Assembly (NCBI GenBank): GCA_023388995.1
Contig: JAEWFD010000008.1
Span: 1 to 16,819, forward strand
DNA: 16,819 bases
Direction: 5' to 3'
DNA from: Bacillota bacterium
GTDB lineage: Bacteria; Bacillota_I; Bacilli_A; Erysipelotrichales; Erysipelotrichaceae
Part shown: positions 1 through 6,581 of the stretch, in pieces
How positions within the stretch are numbered: the first letter of the stretch is position 1
Layout of the letters: every line of letters begins with the position of its first letter
Notes under the pieces: model-generated
What the model saw: only the letters and a program-made list of their open reading frames with translations
What the model was told of the DNA's origin: nothing
Databases searched by the model: none
Position numbers and translations under genes: made by a program

Positions 1-1291
1 TGCAGCGGGACCAGAAGGTGCGCAAGGGCCAGCAGGACCAGCAGGACCTCAAGGTGATCCGGGTGAAGTTGGACCGACGGGACCTCAAGGGATTGCAGGA
101 CCAGCAGGTGCACAGGGACCAGCAGGACCAGCAGGACCTCAAGGCATTCCTGGTGAAATTGGACCGACGGGACCACAGGGTGCAGCGGGACCAGCAGGTG
201 CGCAAGGACCAGCAGGACCGATAGGACCTCAAGGCATTCCTGGTGAAACTGGGCCGACGGGGCCAACAGGACCGATCGGAGAAACTGGGTTAGGTGACAC
301 TGGTCCAACAGGACCGACTGGGCCAACGGGACCAACAGGGCCGATCGGAGAAACTGGTTTAGGTGATACTGGTCCAACAGGACCGACTGGGCCGACGGGA
401 CCAACAGGGCCGATCGGAGAAACTGGCTTAGGTGACACTGGTCCAACTGGGCCGACAGGACCGGCAGGGCCTGGAACAGGCGACACAGGACCAACTGGAC
501 CAGCAGGAGAAATCGGACCAACAGGTCCAACTGGACCAACCGGACCAACCGGAGACACTGGACCGACCGGACCAACGGGAAGCGTGGAGTTTATCCCATT
601 TGATGTTTACGTACAAGCAGGAGCTATAGACGGAACAGGTACACCAGTTAATCCGTTTGGAACGATTGAGGAAGGTATCGCTGCTGTATTGCCGGGAGGA
701 ACAGTTCATATTCTTGCAGGCACATATCCAATAACAACAACTATCACGCTTAACAAAGCTAATGTCACGCTCAAAGCATACCCTGCAACTTTGATTGAGT
801 TGCAGGCTCCTGTAATTGCTTTCTTAGTCACTGGTGGCGGAAATACCCTTGATGGTTTTACCATCACGAGCGATGACCCTTATCCAGTAGAATTTATTCA
901 ACTAGCAGGTGCTAACAATAAGATTATTAATTCGGTAATTTACGGACCAGAACAAGCAGGACCATCAATAGATTGGGTTGTTAACCGCGGTTTTGTCACC
1001 CAAGGAAACGTCACAAATCTATTAGTCCAAAACAATATTTTCTATTCCATGCGCCAGCCATCCTATTTAAATCCTAACTCTACCGGATTCATTACCAACA
1101 ATGTCGTATACAATACCCGCGGATTTGTCGTTGACCAAGCAATTTTCGTCTTTTCAGGTAATTCGTGGGGCATTCCCGAAAATGCGGTCGATATCGCACT
1201 GCTTATTGGAACTATATCAGGTGCTCCGTACGATCCTCTTGCAGAGCTCAGTGACAATAACAGCAACGCTTCCATCAGTGATCAGCGATAA
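1..1291 (+). CDS. Collagen-like repeat protein with C-terminal right-handed beta-helix domain (5' end outside window)
   Basis: The frame is open from base 2 to the TAA at 1289-1291, giving 429 residues with no start in the window, so the protein is N-terminally partial here. Residues 1 to about 193 are Gly-X-Y collagen repeats, first rich in GPAGPQG, then in GPTGPTG. The triplet phase is broken regularly at GETGLGDT (first at residue 93), where one residue is missing. From about residue 195 the sequence changes to a non-collagen domain. Its start (GTGTPVNPFGTIEEGI, then PGGTVHILAGTYP) matches the entry pattern of DUF1565/pectate-lyase-like right-handed beta-helices, and Asn- and Val-rich rungs follow (for example NKIINSVIYG and TNLLVQNNIFY). 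A GTG at 584 could start the distal domain alone, but it lies inside the continuous frame and is not the true start. The protein is probably a cell- or spore-surface stalk with a globular or helical tip, as collagen-like exosporium proteins are. Location and ligand are inference. Confidence 0.88.
   Translation, partial: AAGPEGAQGPAGPAGPQGDPGEVGPTGPQGIAGPAGAQGPAGPAGPQGIPGEIGPTGPQGAAGPAGAQGPAGPIGPQGIPGETGPTGPTGPIGETGLGDTGPTGPTGPTGPTGPIGETGLGDTGPTGPTGPTGPTGPIGETGLGDTGPTGPTGPAGPGTGDTGPTGPAGEIGPTGPTGPTGPTGDTGPTGPTGSVEFIPFDVYVQAGAIDGTGTPVNPFGTIEEGIAAVLPGGTVHILAGTYPITTTITLNKANVTLKAYPATLIELQAPVIAFLVTGGGNTLDGFTITSDDPYPVEFIQLAGANNKIINSVIYGPEQAGPSIDWVVNRGFVTQGNVTNLLVQNNIFYSMRQPSYLNPNSTGFITNNVVYNTRGFVVDQAIFVFSGNSWGIPENAVDIALLIGTISGAPYDPLAELSDNNSNASISDQR
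51..262 (+). repeat. 90-bp tandem repeat in collagen region (2 copies plus a partial third)
   Basis: The block AAGGYRWTCCKGGTGAARTT recurs at 51, 141 and 231, an exact 90-base period (30 codons). Copies are 51-140 and 141-230, with a partial copy from 231. Each encodes a PQG-xxPGE-xGPTGPQG collagen segment. Copies differ in both X/Y residues and silent sites, so this array is more diverged than the 69-bp array that follows. Confidence 0.8.
278..456 (+). repeat. 69-bp tandem repeat in collagen region (2 full copies plus a partial third)
   Basis: GGAGAAACTGG starts at 278, 347 and 416, an exact 69-base period (23 codons, GETGLGDT followed by GPT units and GPI). Copies 278-346 and 347-415 differ at only three positions, all silent third-codon changes in Gly, Asp and Pro. 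The third copy diverges after about 456. Because 23 is not a multiple of 3, every unit carries one break in the Gly-X-Y phase (GET-GL-GDT). Confidence 0.85.
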
Positions 1292-1364
1292 TTATTTTTG
1301 AAAGTATTCTATCCCTGTATGACGCCATAAGTCCTGCAGGAACTTCATATACAATGTTATCAGC

Positions 1365-1413
1365 AAAAAAGGTCTTGAGTTTCTGGGATTCACTCCCCTG
1401 CTCAAGGCCTTTT
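1365..1413. terminator. Bidirectional intrinsic terminator between convergent genes
   Basis: AAGGTCTTGAG (1369-1379) pairs with CTCAAGGCCTT (1401-1411) through 11 pairs including one G-U. A small inner stem GGGA/TCCC lies in the loop. The A-run at 1365-1370 gives a six-U tract for minus-strand transcripts, and CCTTTTATTT gives a weaker U tract on the plus strand. It sits between the stop of the collagen-like gene (1291) and the stop of the minus-strand membrane protein (1423), so it can serve both. Confidence 0.8.
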
Positions 1414-1422
1414 ATTTACAAT

Positions 1423-3084
1423 TTAGTACTGATATTTGTGATTATCGAAAGAAATGGCATTCACTGCATTGCTGTCGGTATTGTAATATTCCAGCCTTAC
1501 TTCATCGCCTACCTTGGTGATTGCCAATTCATTGCTTGTGGTGATCGAAACAATGAATAAGGTATCTTGATCTTCCAAAAGCATGTAGTAGATCGTATTG
1601 CCATTCACAATGGCACTTTCGATCAGAGCTACTTTTCCCGTAACCGTTTCTTTCGGATCTTTGCTAGTATCATTGCCCAGTCCGCTGTTATGCAAAAGAC
1701 TCAGGTAATTTGCCTGCGCTTCCTGCACAGTGTCACCAACGCCGACATAAGAATAATTGCGCACCGCTACAAATGCATATTTCTTTACCAAACCTTCTTG
1801 GTCCTTCAAAGAGACAAAGTAGCTTGGAGTGCCATTCACATTCAAAATAATCGGAAATGTTGCGCGGTAATTCAAATGCTGCACCTGACCCTCGGCACTG
1901 CTCATAGCAGAATATTCATCAGCACCACCAATGCGATAAAATTTAGCTTTCTTGGTCCGTAAGTCAATTAAAGTAAATCCGACAATGGATTGATCGCTGC
2001 CCACTGAAGTAATGCCGGTAAAAATATGGGTATTGCCATCAACCGCTACATAATTATAGCCATCCGTTACTTGCAGCATATCTTTTTGGCCAAACATCGT
2101 ATTAAAATAACCGTGAATATAGTAGCCCCAGTTATCAATCTGCGTAATTGCAAACTCAGCTGGCTGCACACGGTCTACCCACTCCGGAACCTCATCCATG
2201 GCATACCGTTTGCTTTCTTTGGTAATTGGATTGACTAAGATTACACCAGTTGCATCCAGTCCTGAATACATCCCGATTTTCGGCTCATAAACAGACAGCA
2301 CCCAGTATGGGTTATCCTGATCATCAATCTCAAAAGAATAATTCTGAATCATCGCCGTGGGGTATTTCATCCGTACAAAACGCCATAAATTTTCATGAAA
2401 ATAAGCGCTTGGCGAAAGTTTCATTCCTTGCGGCAAAGTCACCAGCGTAACATCGGAAGGATCATTCACATTCACCTTCACATAGCTCGGAATTCCTTCC
2501 TCACGGTTTTGAAACCACTTGATCATGCTTTGGTATTCCAATGGTGCTACCCGATAGATTTGATCACGAATAGTCACCAGTGTATAGGTATTGTCAATAT
2601 CAAACTGACTGCCTAATCCTTGCACTTCGCCTAGTTTTTTATCCCCCATGACAATCGCAACATCCTTGTCAACCACAGGAATCTTGGACAATGAAATTTC
2701 TTTGAAATCCTTGGTAAAATCCACCGTATCATCGACCTGAATCTGTGCCTGCAATTCACTTGCATGGAAAACTTCCATGCTCCAAATTGAACCGACAATC
2801 ATCATCGCCATGAGCCCCAAAGCAACCATACTGGAAATCCTAAAAATCTTGGTCATCTTTCCGCATAATATGCCATCGAAAATACCATATAAGAAAATAA
2901 AACATGACAGGAATATAACAGACCCTTGATCTTTGATATTGATCACAGGCAAATATACATAAAAGGCCGCAAAAGCCAGCACTAACGTTGTTACCAACGC
3001 CAGCGCATGGGCCTTTAACGGCTTCATGGATACTCCCTTCTGAAACATCGTGTCATCAACTTTAAATCGAAAACTCCGTTTCAT
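1423..3084 (-). CDS. Conserved-looking membrane protein of unknown function, three N-terminal TM segments and a large extracytoplasmic domain
   Basis: I do not recognise the family. The 553-residue protein has three hydrophobic helices near the N-terminus (about residues 25-46, 54-73 and 84-101), then about 450 soluble residues rich in beta-strand-like, Tyr- and Trp-containing sequence (for example WGYYIHGYFN and YFVSLKDQEG). There is no obvious enzyme motif. The soluble part probably lies outside the membrane (inference). I place the start at ATG 3082-3084 because a perfect AAGGAGGG lies at 3093-3100. An upstream frame extension to 3123 exists but has no ribosome-binding site and would overlap nrnA further. 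With this start the gene overlaps the end of nrnA by 23 bases, so it is the last gene of an ackA-nrnA operon, followed by the 1365-1413 terminator. Confidence 0.85.
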   Translation of the reverse strand: MKRSFRFKVDDTMFQKGVSMKPLKAHALALVTTLVLAFAAFYVYLPVINIKDQGSVIFLSCFIFLYGIFDGILCGKMTKIFRISSMVALGLMAMMIVGSIWSMEVFHASELQAQIQVDDTVDFTKDFKEISLSKIPVVDKDVAIVMGDKKLGEVQGLGSQFDIDNTYTLVTIRDQIYRVAPLEYQSMIKWFQNREEGIPSYVKVNVNDPSDVTLVTLPQGMKLSPSAYFHENLWRFVRMKYPTAMIQNYSFEIDDQDNPYWVLSVYEPKIGMYSGLDATGVILVNPITKESKRYAMDEVPEWVDRVQPAEFAITQIDNWGYYIHGYFNTMFGQKDMLQVTDGYNYVAVDGNTHIFTGITSVGSDQSIVGFTLIDLRTKKAKFYRIGGADEYSAMSSAEGQVQHLNYRATFPIILNVNGTPSYFVSLKDQEGLVKKYAFVAVRNYSYVGVGDTVQEAQANYLSLLHNSGLGNDTSKDPKETVTGKVALIESAIVNGNTIYYMLLEDQDTLFIVSITTSNELAITKVGDEVRLEYYNTDSNAVNAISFDNHKYQY

Positions 3085-4036
3085 TCTTTTTTCCCTCCTT
3101 GATTCGGTCACGCAAGCAACCAATCAATGCATATACTTCATCAATTCCAGCTAGCTTCACACCCGCTGCATAAACATGGCCGCCGCCGCGGAACTTGGCA
3201 GCAATGTCATTTATGCCTACATAACGAGAACGAAGACTGCCTTGGTAAGGATACGCTGCATCCTCTTGTTCAATAAAGACACACCAAATATACAAGCCTA
3301 AAATACGTGAGAATTCACCGACATTTCCTTTTACATCTTCAAAAGTCAGATCGTATTTGCGATACATCTCCTTCGTCACAATGACATATGCCAGTTTGCC
3401 TTCTTCAATTACCAATTTTGAACGCATTTCGGTAATCAGCTGATAGACCGGCAATTCTTTAGCTCGGAAATGATATGCCACCTCTTCCAATTTCACACCG
3501 CAGCGAGCCAAGTAACTTGCTGTTTCCAGTGCCGAAGCATTGGTGGAATTGGTTGAGAAACTCATGGTATCACTCATGACACCAGCATATAAGTAAGTCG
3601 CTGCTTCTTTGGAAATCAGCATCTCCCCTGCCAGCTGCCGTGCCAGATCTGTCACCAGTTCACTGGTGGATGAGATCTCCGGGCGTACATAATTCAGATT
3701 TCCGTACTCTTCCCGGCTCGGATGATGATCGATCTTAATGACGAATTTTGCTTGAGCAAAGCGTGCATCATCTACACGCTCCGCATTGGCGGTATCCAAG
3801 ACAACTGCCAGACTTTCCGCAATAAACTCGTCTCTTACTTCATCAAACAACGGAAACATTGTTCCATTATCCTTTGTATGCTTACCCATCACCAATATTT
3901 CTTTATTCGGATAAAATTCCCGCAAGACAGTGCGAAGTCCAAAGCAGGAACCTAGGGCATCACCATCTGCATGTTGATGGGCAACAATGATGATCCGTTC
4001 AAACTCCGCAATCTTGGCAATGATTTGATTCAGCAT
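3062..4036 (-). CDS. nrnA: DHH/DHHA1 phosphoesterase, NrnA-like nanoRNase / pAp phosphatase
   Basis: The 324-residue protein has the DHH-family motifs in order: HQHADGDALGS (H20, D24, D26), D81 in LDTAN, the signature IDHH (D103, H104, H105), D156 in VMSDTMSF, and the DHHA1 substrate-binding motif FRGGGH (284-287). In the family these residues bind two Mn ions and remove nucleotides from short RNA oligomers and dephosphorylate 3'-phosphoadenosine 5'-phosphate. The length fits NrnA/YtqI. The cytoplasmic role in RNA-end turnover is inferred from the family. The start at 4034-4036 lies one base after the ackA TAA, which suggests translational coupling; a longer frame to 4072 would lie within ackA and adds an unlikely Cys-rich leader. 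Its 3' end overlaps the following membrane protein. Confidence 0.9.
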   Translation of the reverse strand: MLNQIIAKIAEFERIIIVAHQHADGDALGSCFGLRTVLREFYPNKEILVMGKHTKDNGTMFPLFDEVRDEFIAESLAVVLDTANAERVDDARFAQAKFVIKIDHHPSREEYGNLNYVRPEISSTSELVTDLARQLAGEMLISKEAATYLYAGVMSDTMSFSTNSTNASALETASYLARCGVKLEEVAYHFRAKELPVYQLITEMRSKLVIEEGKLAYVIVTKEMYRKYDLTFEDVKGNVGEFSRILGLYIWCVFIEQEDAAYPYQGSLRSRYVGINDIAAKFRGGGHVYAAGVKLAGIDEVYALIGCLRDRIKEGKKNETEFSI

Positions 4037-4037
4037 C

Positions 4038-5228
4038 TTAAAGTCCCAACAAACGCACGGTATCTTGGGCAATTACCAATTCTTCATTCGTAGGAATGAG
4101 CCATACTTGAACCTTGGAATCATCTTTAGAAAGTTTTGTTTCTTTGCCGCGTACTTGGTTTGCTCCATAGTTGAATTTCACGCCAAGTGCTTCGGAAACA
4201 GCTTCACAAACCGCTGCACGGATACCGCTGTCATTTTCACCCAATCCTGCTGTGAAGACGATTGCATCTACACCACCCATTTGCACGAAATAAGAACCAA
4301 TTGTTTGCGCAATGCGGTTCACATACATCTTGCGAGTCAAGATTGCCTGCTCATTGCCATCGGCAATGGCATTTTCAATGTCGCGGGCATCGCTGGAAAT
4401 GCGGGAAATTCCAAGCATACCGGATTTTTTATTCAAGTCATTTACAACTTCTTCTGCTGATTTATTTGTCATTTTCATGATGTATGTAAGAATTGCCGGG
4501 TCAACATCACCGCTGCGGGTACCCATCATGATACCGGCAAGAGGTGTAAAGCCCATCGACGTATTGATGCTTTGACCGTTTTTGACAGCAGCAATGGAAG
4601 CTCCGTTTCCTAAATGGCAAGTAATGATCTTGCTTTCTTTTGGATTGCCAAGCAACTCGATCATGCGTTGGCTTACATACAGATGCGATGTCCCGTGGAA
4701 GCCGTAACGACGTACTTTATAGTTTTCATAGAATTCCATTGGCAGTGGATACAGGTAGATATCTTGTTCCATTGTTTGGTGGAAAGCTGTATCGAATACT
4801 GCAGTATGCCGAGCATTTGGCAATGCTGCCTTAAATGCCTGATAGCCCACCAAGTTTGCCGGGTTATGAAGCGGCGCCAATTCATTTAATGCTTCAATCT
4901 CTTTCGCAACAGTATCCGTAAACATAACAGATTCAGTATAAGTTTCACCACCATGCACTACACGATGACCAACTCCGGTGATCTCATCCAAAGAGTTCAG
5001 AATCTTATGTTCAATCAAAGCATGAAGCAGCATTTGCACCGCAACACTGTGATCTTTGATTTCTTGATTGACAACAACTTTTTCACCATTGAACTTGATT
5101 GTGAAAATACCTACTTCCTGTCCGATTCTCTCAACGATACCGGAACAGATTACATCCTCGGAAGGCATATCGAACAATTGAAATTTAAGGGACGAACTCC
5201 CTGCATTTACGGCAATAATTTTAGACAT
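4038..5228 (-). CDS. ackA: Acetate kinase
   Basis: Acetate kinase interconverts acetyl phosphate plus ADP with acetate plus ATP in the cytoplasm, the ATP-yielding last step of acetate fermentation. The 396 residues are full length. Visible motifs are NAGSSSLKF (residues 8-16, catalytic N8), GHRVVHGG (R89), FDTAFH (D146), YGFHGTSH (H178), CHLGNGAS (204-211), GTRSGDVDP (R238), FTAGLGEND and the C-terminal PTNEE (E382). These correspond to the residues established for Methanosarcina acetate kinase. The start has AAGGAG at 5237-5242 with 8 bases spacing. The gene is first in an operon with nrnA and a membrane protein. The usual partner gene pta is not in the window. Confidence 0.97.
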   Translation of the reverse strand: MSKIIAVNAGSSSLKFQLFDMPSEDVICSGIVERIGQEVGIFTIKFNGEKVVVNQEIKDHSVAVQMLLHALIEHKILNSLDEITGVGHRVVHGGETYTESVMFTDTVAKEIEALNELAPLHNPANLVGYQAFKAALPNARHTAVFDTAFHQTMEQDIYLYPLPMEFYENYKVRRYGFHGTSHLYVSQRMIELLGNPKESKIITCHLGNGASIAAVKNGQSINTSMGFTPLAGIMMGTRSGDVDPAILTYIMKMTNKSAEEVVNDLNKKSGMLGISRISSDARDIENAIADGNEQAILTRKMYVNRIAQTIGSYFVQMGGVDAIVFTAGLGENDSGIRAAVCEAVSEALGVKFNYGANQVRGKETKLSKDDSKVQVWLIPTNEELVIAQDTVRLLGL

Positions 5229-5262
5229 ATATCATTCTCCTTTTTCTTACATTTTCCAATTT

Positions 5263-5291
5263 ATTATACAATGAAACACCTCGGTTGAAAA
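5263..5291 (-). promoter_or_regulatory. Predicted sigma-A promoter of the ackA operon
   Basis: On the minus strand TTTTCA (5286-5291, 4 of 6 to TTGACA) is followed by 17 bases and a perfect TATAAT (5263-5268), in the 80-base gap between the ylxM stop and the ackA start. Transcription would start near 5256. No good terminator separates ylxM from this promoter, so some read-through from the smc operon is possible. Confidence 0.7.
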
Positions 5292-5308
5292 TAGAACACA
5301 TTAAAGTT

Positions 5309-5629
5309 TCACAATTCTTCGATGTTTCTTAATTGTATTACCAGTTTGGTCACTTCCGGTATTTCTAACGCCGAAAGTTGCTTGTACAGCTCCTCGCGTT
5401 GTTCCTCTTTGTGCACAAAGCCAAGCTTTGCTTCATAAGTTTCCAGCAAGGCTTGCGCCTTCTTCAATGTATCATGGACCGCACTGCGGCTGATTCCTTT
5501 GTTCTCCGCAACTTCTGCCAGCGACAAATCTTCTTTAAACGTGTATTCATAGATTTCTTGCTGATTGGGAGTTAGCAGGCTGCCATAGGTATCATAAAGG
5601 GCATTGTTGTAAAGGGTTTGCTTCAGCAT
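5309..5629 (-). CDS. ylxM: YlxM/p13-like DNA-binding protein (UPF0122 family)
   Basis: This 106-residue protein has a helix-turn-helix of the sigma-70 region-4 kind (about residues 32-60: FKEDLSLAEVAENKGISRSA, then VHDTL), preceded by LTPNQQEIYEYTF and followed by a basic/acidic helical tail. This matches the YlxM family, which in Bacillota is encoded next to ftsY and ffh and has been linked to the signal recognition particle. The start codon lies one base after the ftsY stop (TAG-G-ATG) without a strong ribosome-binding site, so it is probably translationally coupled to ftsY. Unlike the usual order, ffh does not follow; the next gene is ackA. Confidence 0.93.
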   Translation of the reverse strand: MLKQTLYNNALYDTYGSLLTPNQQEIYEYTFKEDLSLAEVAENKGISRSAVHDTLKKAQALLETYEAKLGFVHKEEQREELYKQLSALEIPEVTKLVIQLRNIEEL

Positions 5630-5630
5630 C

Positions 5631-6581
5631 CTATTTCACCAAACCATCGCACATGCCAACCAGATACGCTTTGATATCAAACGGACGCAAATCTTCCATC
5701 TGTTCTCCGAAACCGATGAACTTCACCGGAAGACCGAGCTGATCTTTGATCGCCAATACGACGCCACCCTTGGCTGTACCATCCATTTTGGTCAAGACGA
5801 TGCCATTTACAGCAGCACTATCCAAGAACTGTTTGGCTTGGGCAATCCCGTTTTGCCCGGTGGTTGCATCTAGCACGAGCAGAACATCATGCGGTGCCCC
5901 CTCAATTTCCTTAGACATTACCCGCTTCATTTTATTGAGTTCGTTCATCAGATTCACTTTATTTTGCAACCGGCCGGCAGTATCGCCGATCAGTACATCG
6001 TACTGTTCTTCTTTCATCACCCGACAGGCATCCACCAGCACACTGCTCGGATCGCCTTTTTCTTTGCCGCGAACAATACGCGCATCCAAGCGCTGCGCCC
6101 ACAGTTCCAGCTGATCCATCGCACCCGCCCGGAATGTATCCGCTGCTGCATAAACGACTTTCTTATCCTGCTGCTGGAAGTAATGTCCCAGCTTTGCTGC
6201 GGTTGTCGTTTTGCCGTTGCCGTTGACCCCCACTAGCAAGATTGTTTTCGGAAAGCCTTCTGTCAGGGTTTCATCTGGACCATATAACTCTGCCATCGTT
6301 TCAATCAAGGTATCCATCATTGAATCAAAATCTTTTTTGGATTGTTTGCTGACAGCCTGCTCAAAATTTTTCAGCAATTTATTGGCAGTATGGATGCCAA
6401 CATCGGCTTCCAGCAACACAATCATAATTTCTTCCAGAAACTCTTCATCGATGCCTTTGAAGTTCAAGGCTAGTCTTCTTAGCTTGCTGGCAAACTGATT
6501 GCGTGATTTTCCTAAACCCTCCAGATAGGTGTCTTTTTCTTTGCCGAACAAGTTATCTTTCAATTGACTGAAAAAGCCCAT
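5631..6581 (-). CDS. ftsY: Signal recognition particle receptor FtsY
   Basis: FtsY is the membrane-associated GTPase that docks SRP-ribosome complexes to the Sec translocon. The 316 residues are essentially the NG domain with only a short N-terminal leader, as is common in Gram-positives; there is no long acidic A domain. GTPase motifs are GVNGNGKTT (118-126), DTFRAGA (148-154), DTAGR (200-204), TKMDGTAKGG (264-273) and the closing GFGEQMEDLRPF (290-301). The P-loop has Asn at 122 where Val or similar is more usual, but the Gly and Lys-Thr positions are intact. The ATG overlaps the smc TAA by one base (TAATG), with AAGGAGG inside the end of smc, so the two genes are co-translated. Confidence 0.96.
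   Translation of the reverse strand: MGFFSQLKDNLFGKEKDTYLEGLGKSRNQFASKLRRLALNFKGIDEEFLEEIMIVLLEADVGIHTANKLLKNFEQAVSKQSKKDFDSMMDTLIETMAELYGPDETLTEGFPKTILLVGVNGNGKTTTAAKLGHYFQQQDKKVVYAAADTFRAGAMDQLELWAQRLDARIVRGKEKGDPSSVLVDACRVMKEEQYDVLIGDTAGRLQNKVNLMNELNKMKRVMSKEIEGAPHDVLLVLDATTGQNGIAQAKQFLDSAAVNGIVLTKMDGTAKGGVVLAIKDQLGLPVKFIGFGEQMEDLRPFDIKAYLVGMCDGLVK

Noticed and set aside
51..456. Possible CRISPR-like array
   Set aside because: The repeats are contiguous coding repeats without unique spacers of constant length and keep the Gly-X-Y reading frame.
229..558. Antisense Pro/Gly-rich 109-aa frame, and overlapping forward frames in the collagen region
   Set aside because: They are mirror or shifted readings of the Gly-X-Y repeat. 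The continuous frame through base 1291 is clearly the real one.
1331..1347. Near-palindrome AAGTCCTGCAGGAACTT after the collagen-like gene
   Set aside because: It lacks a following T tract, and the better hairpin at 1365-1413 explains termination.
5272..5311. Inverted repeat TGAAAC/GTTTCA after ylxM as a terminator
   Set aside because: The stem has only 6 bp with a loop of 28 bases and no U tract, so it is not a credible terminator.
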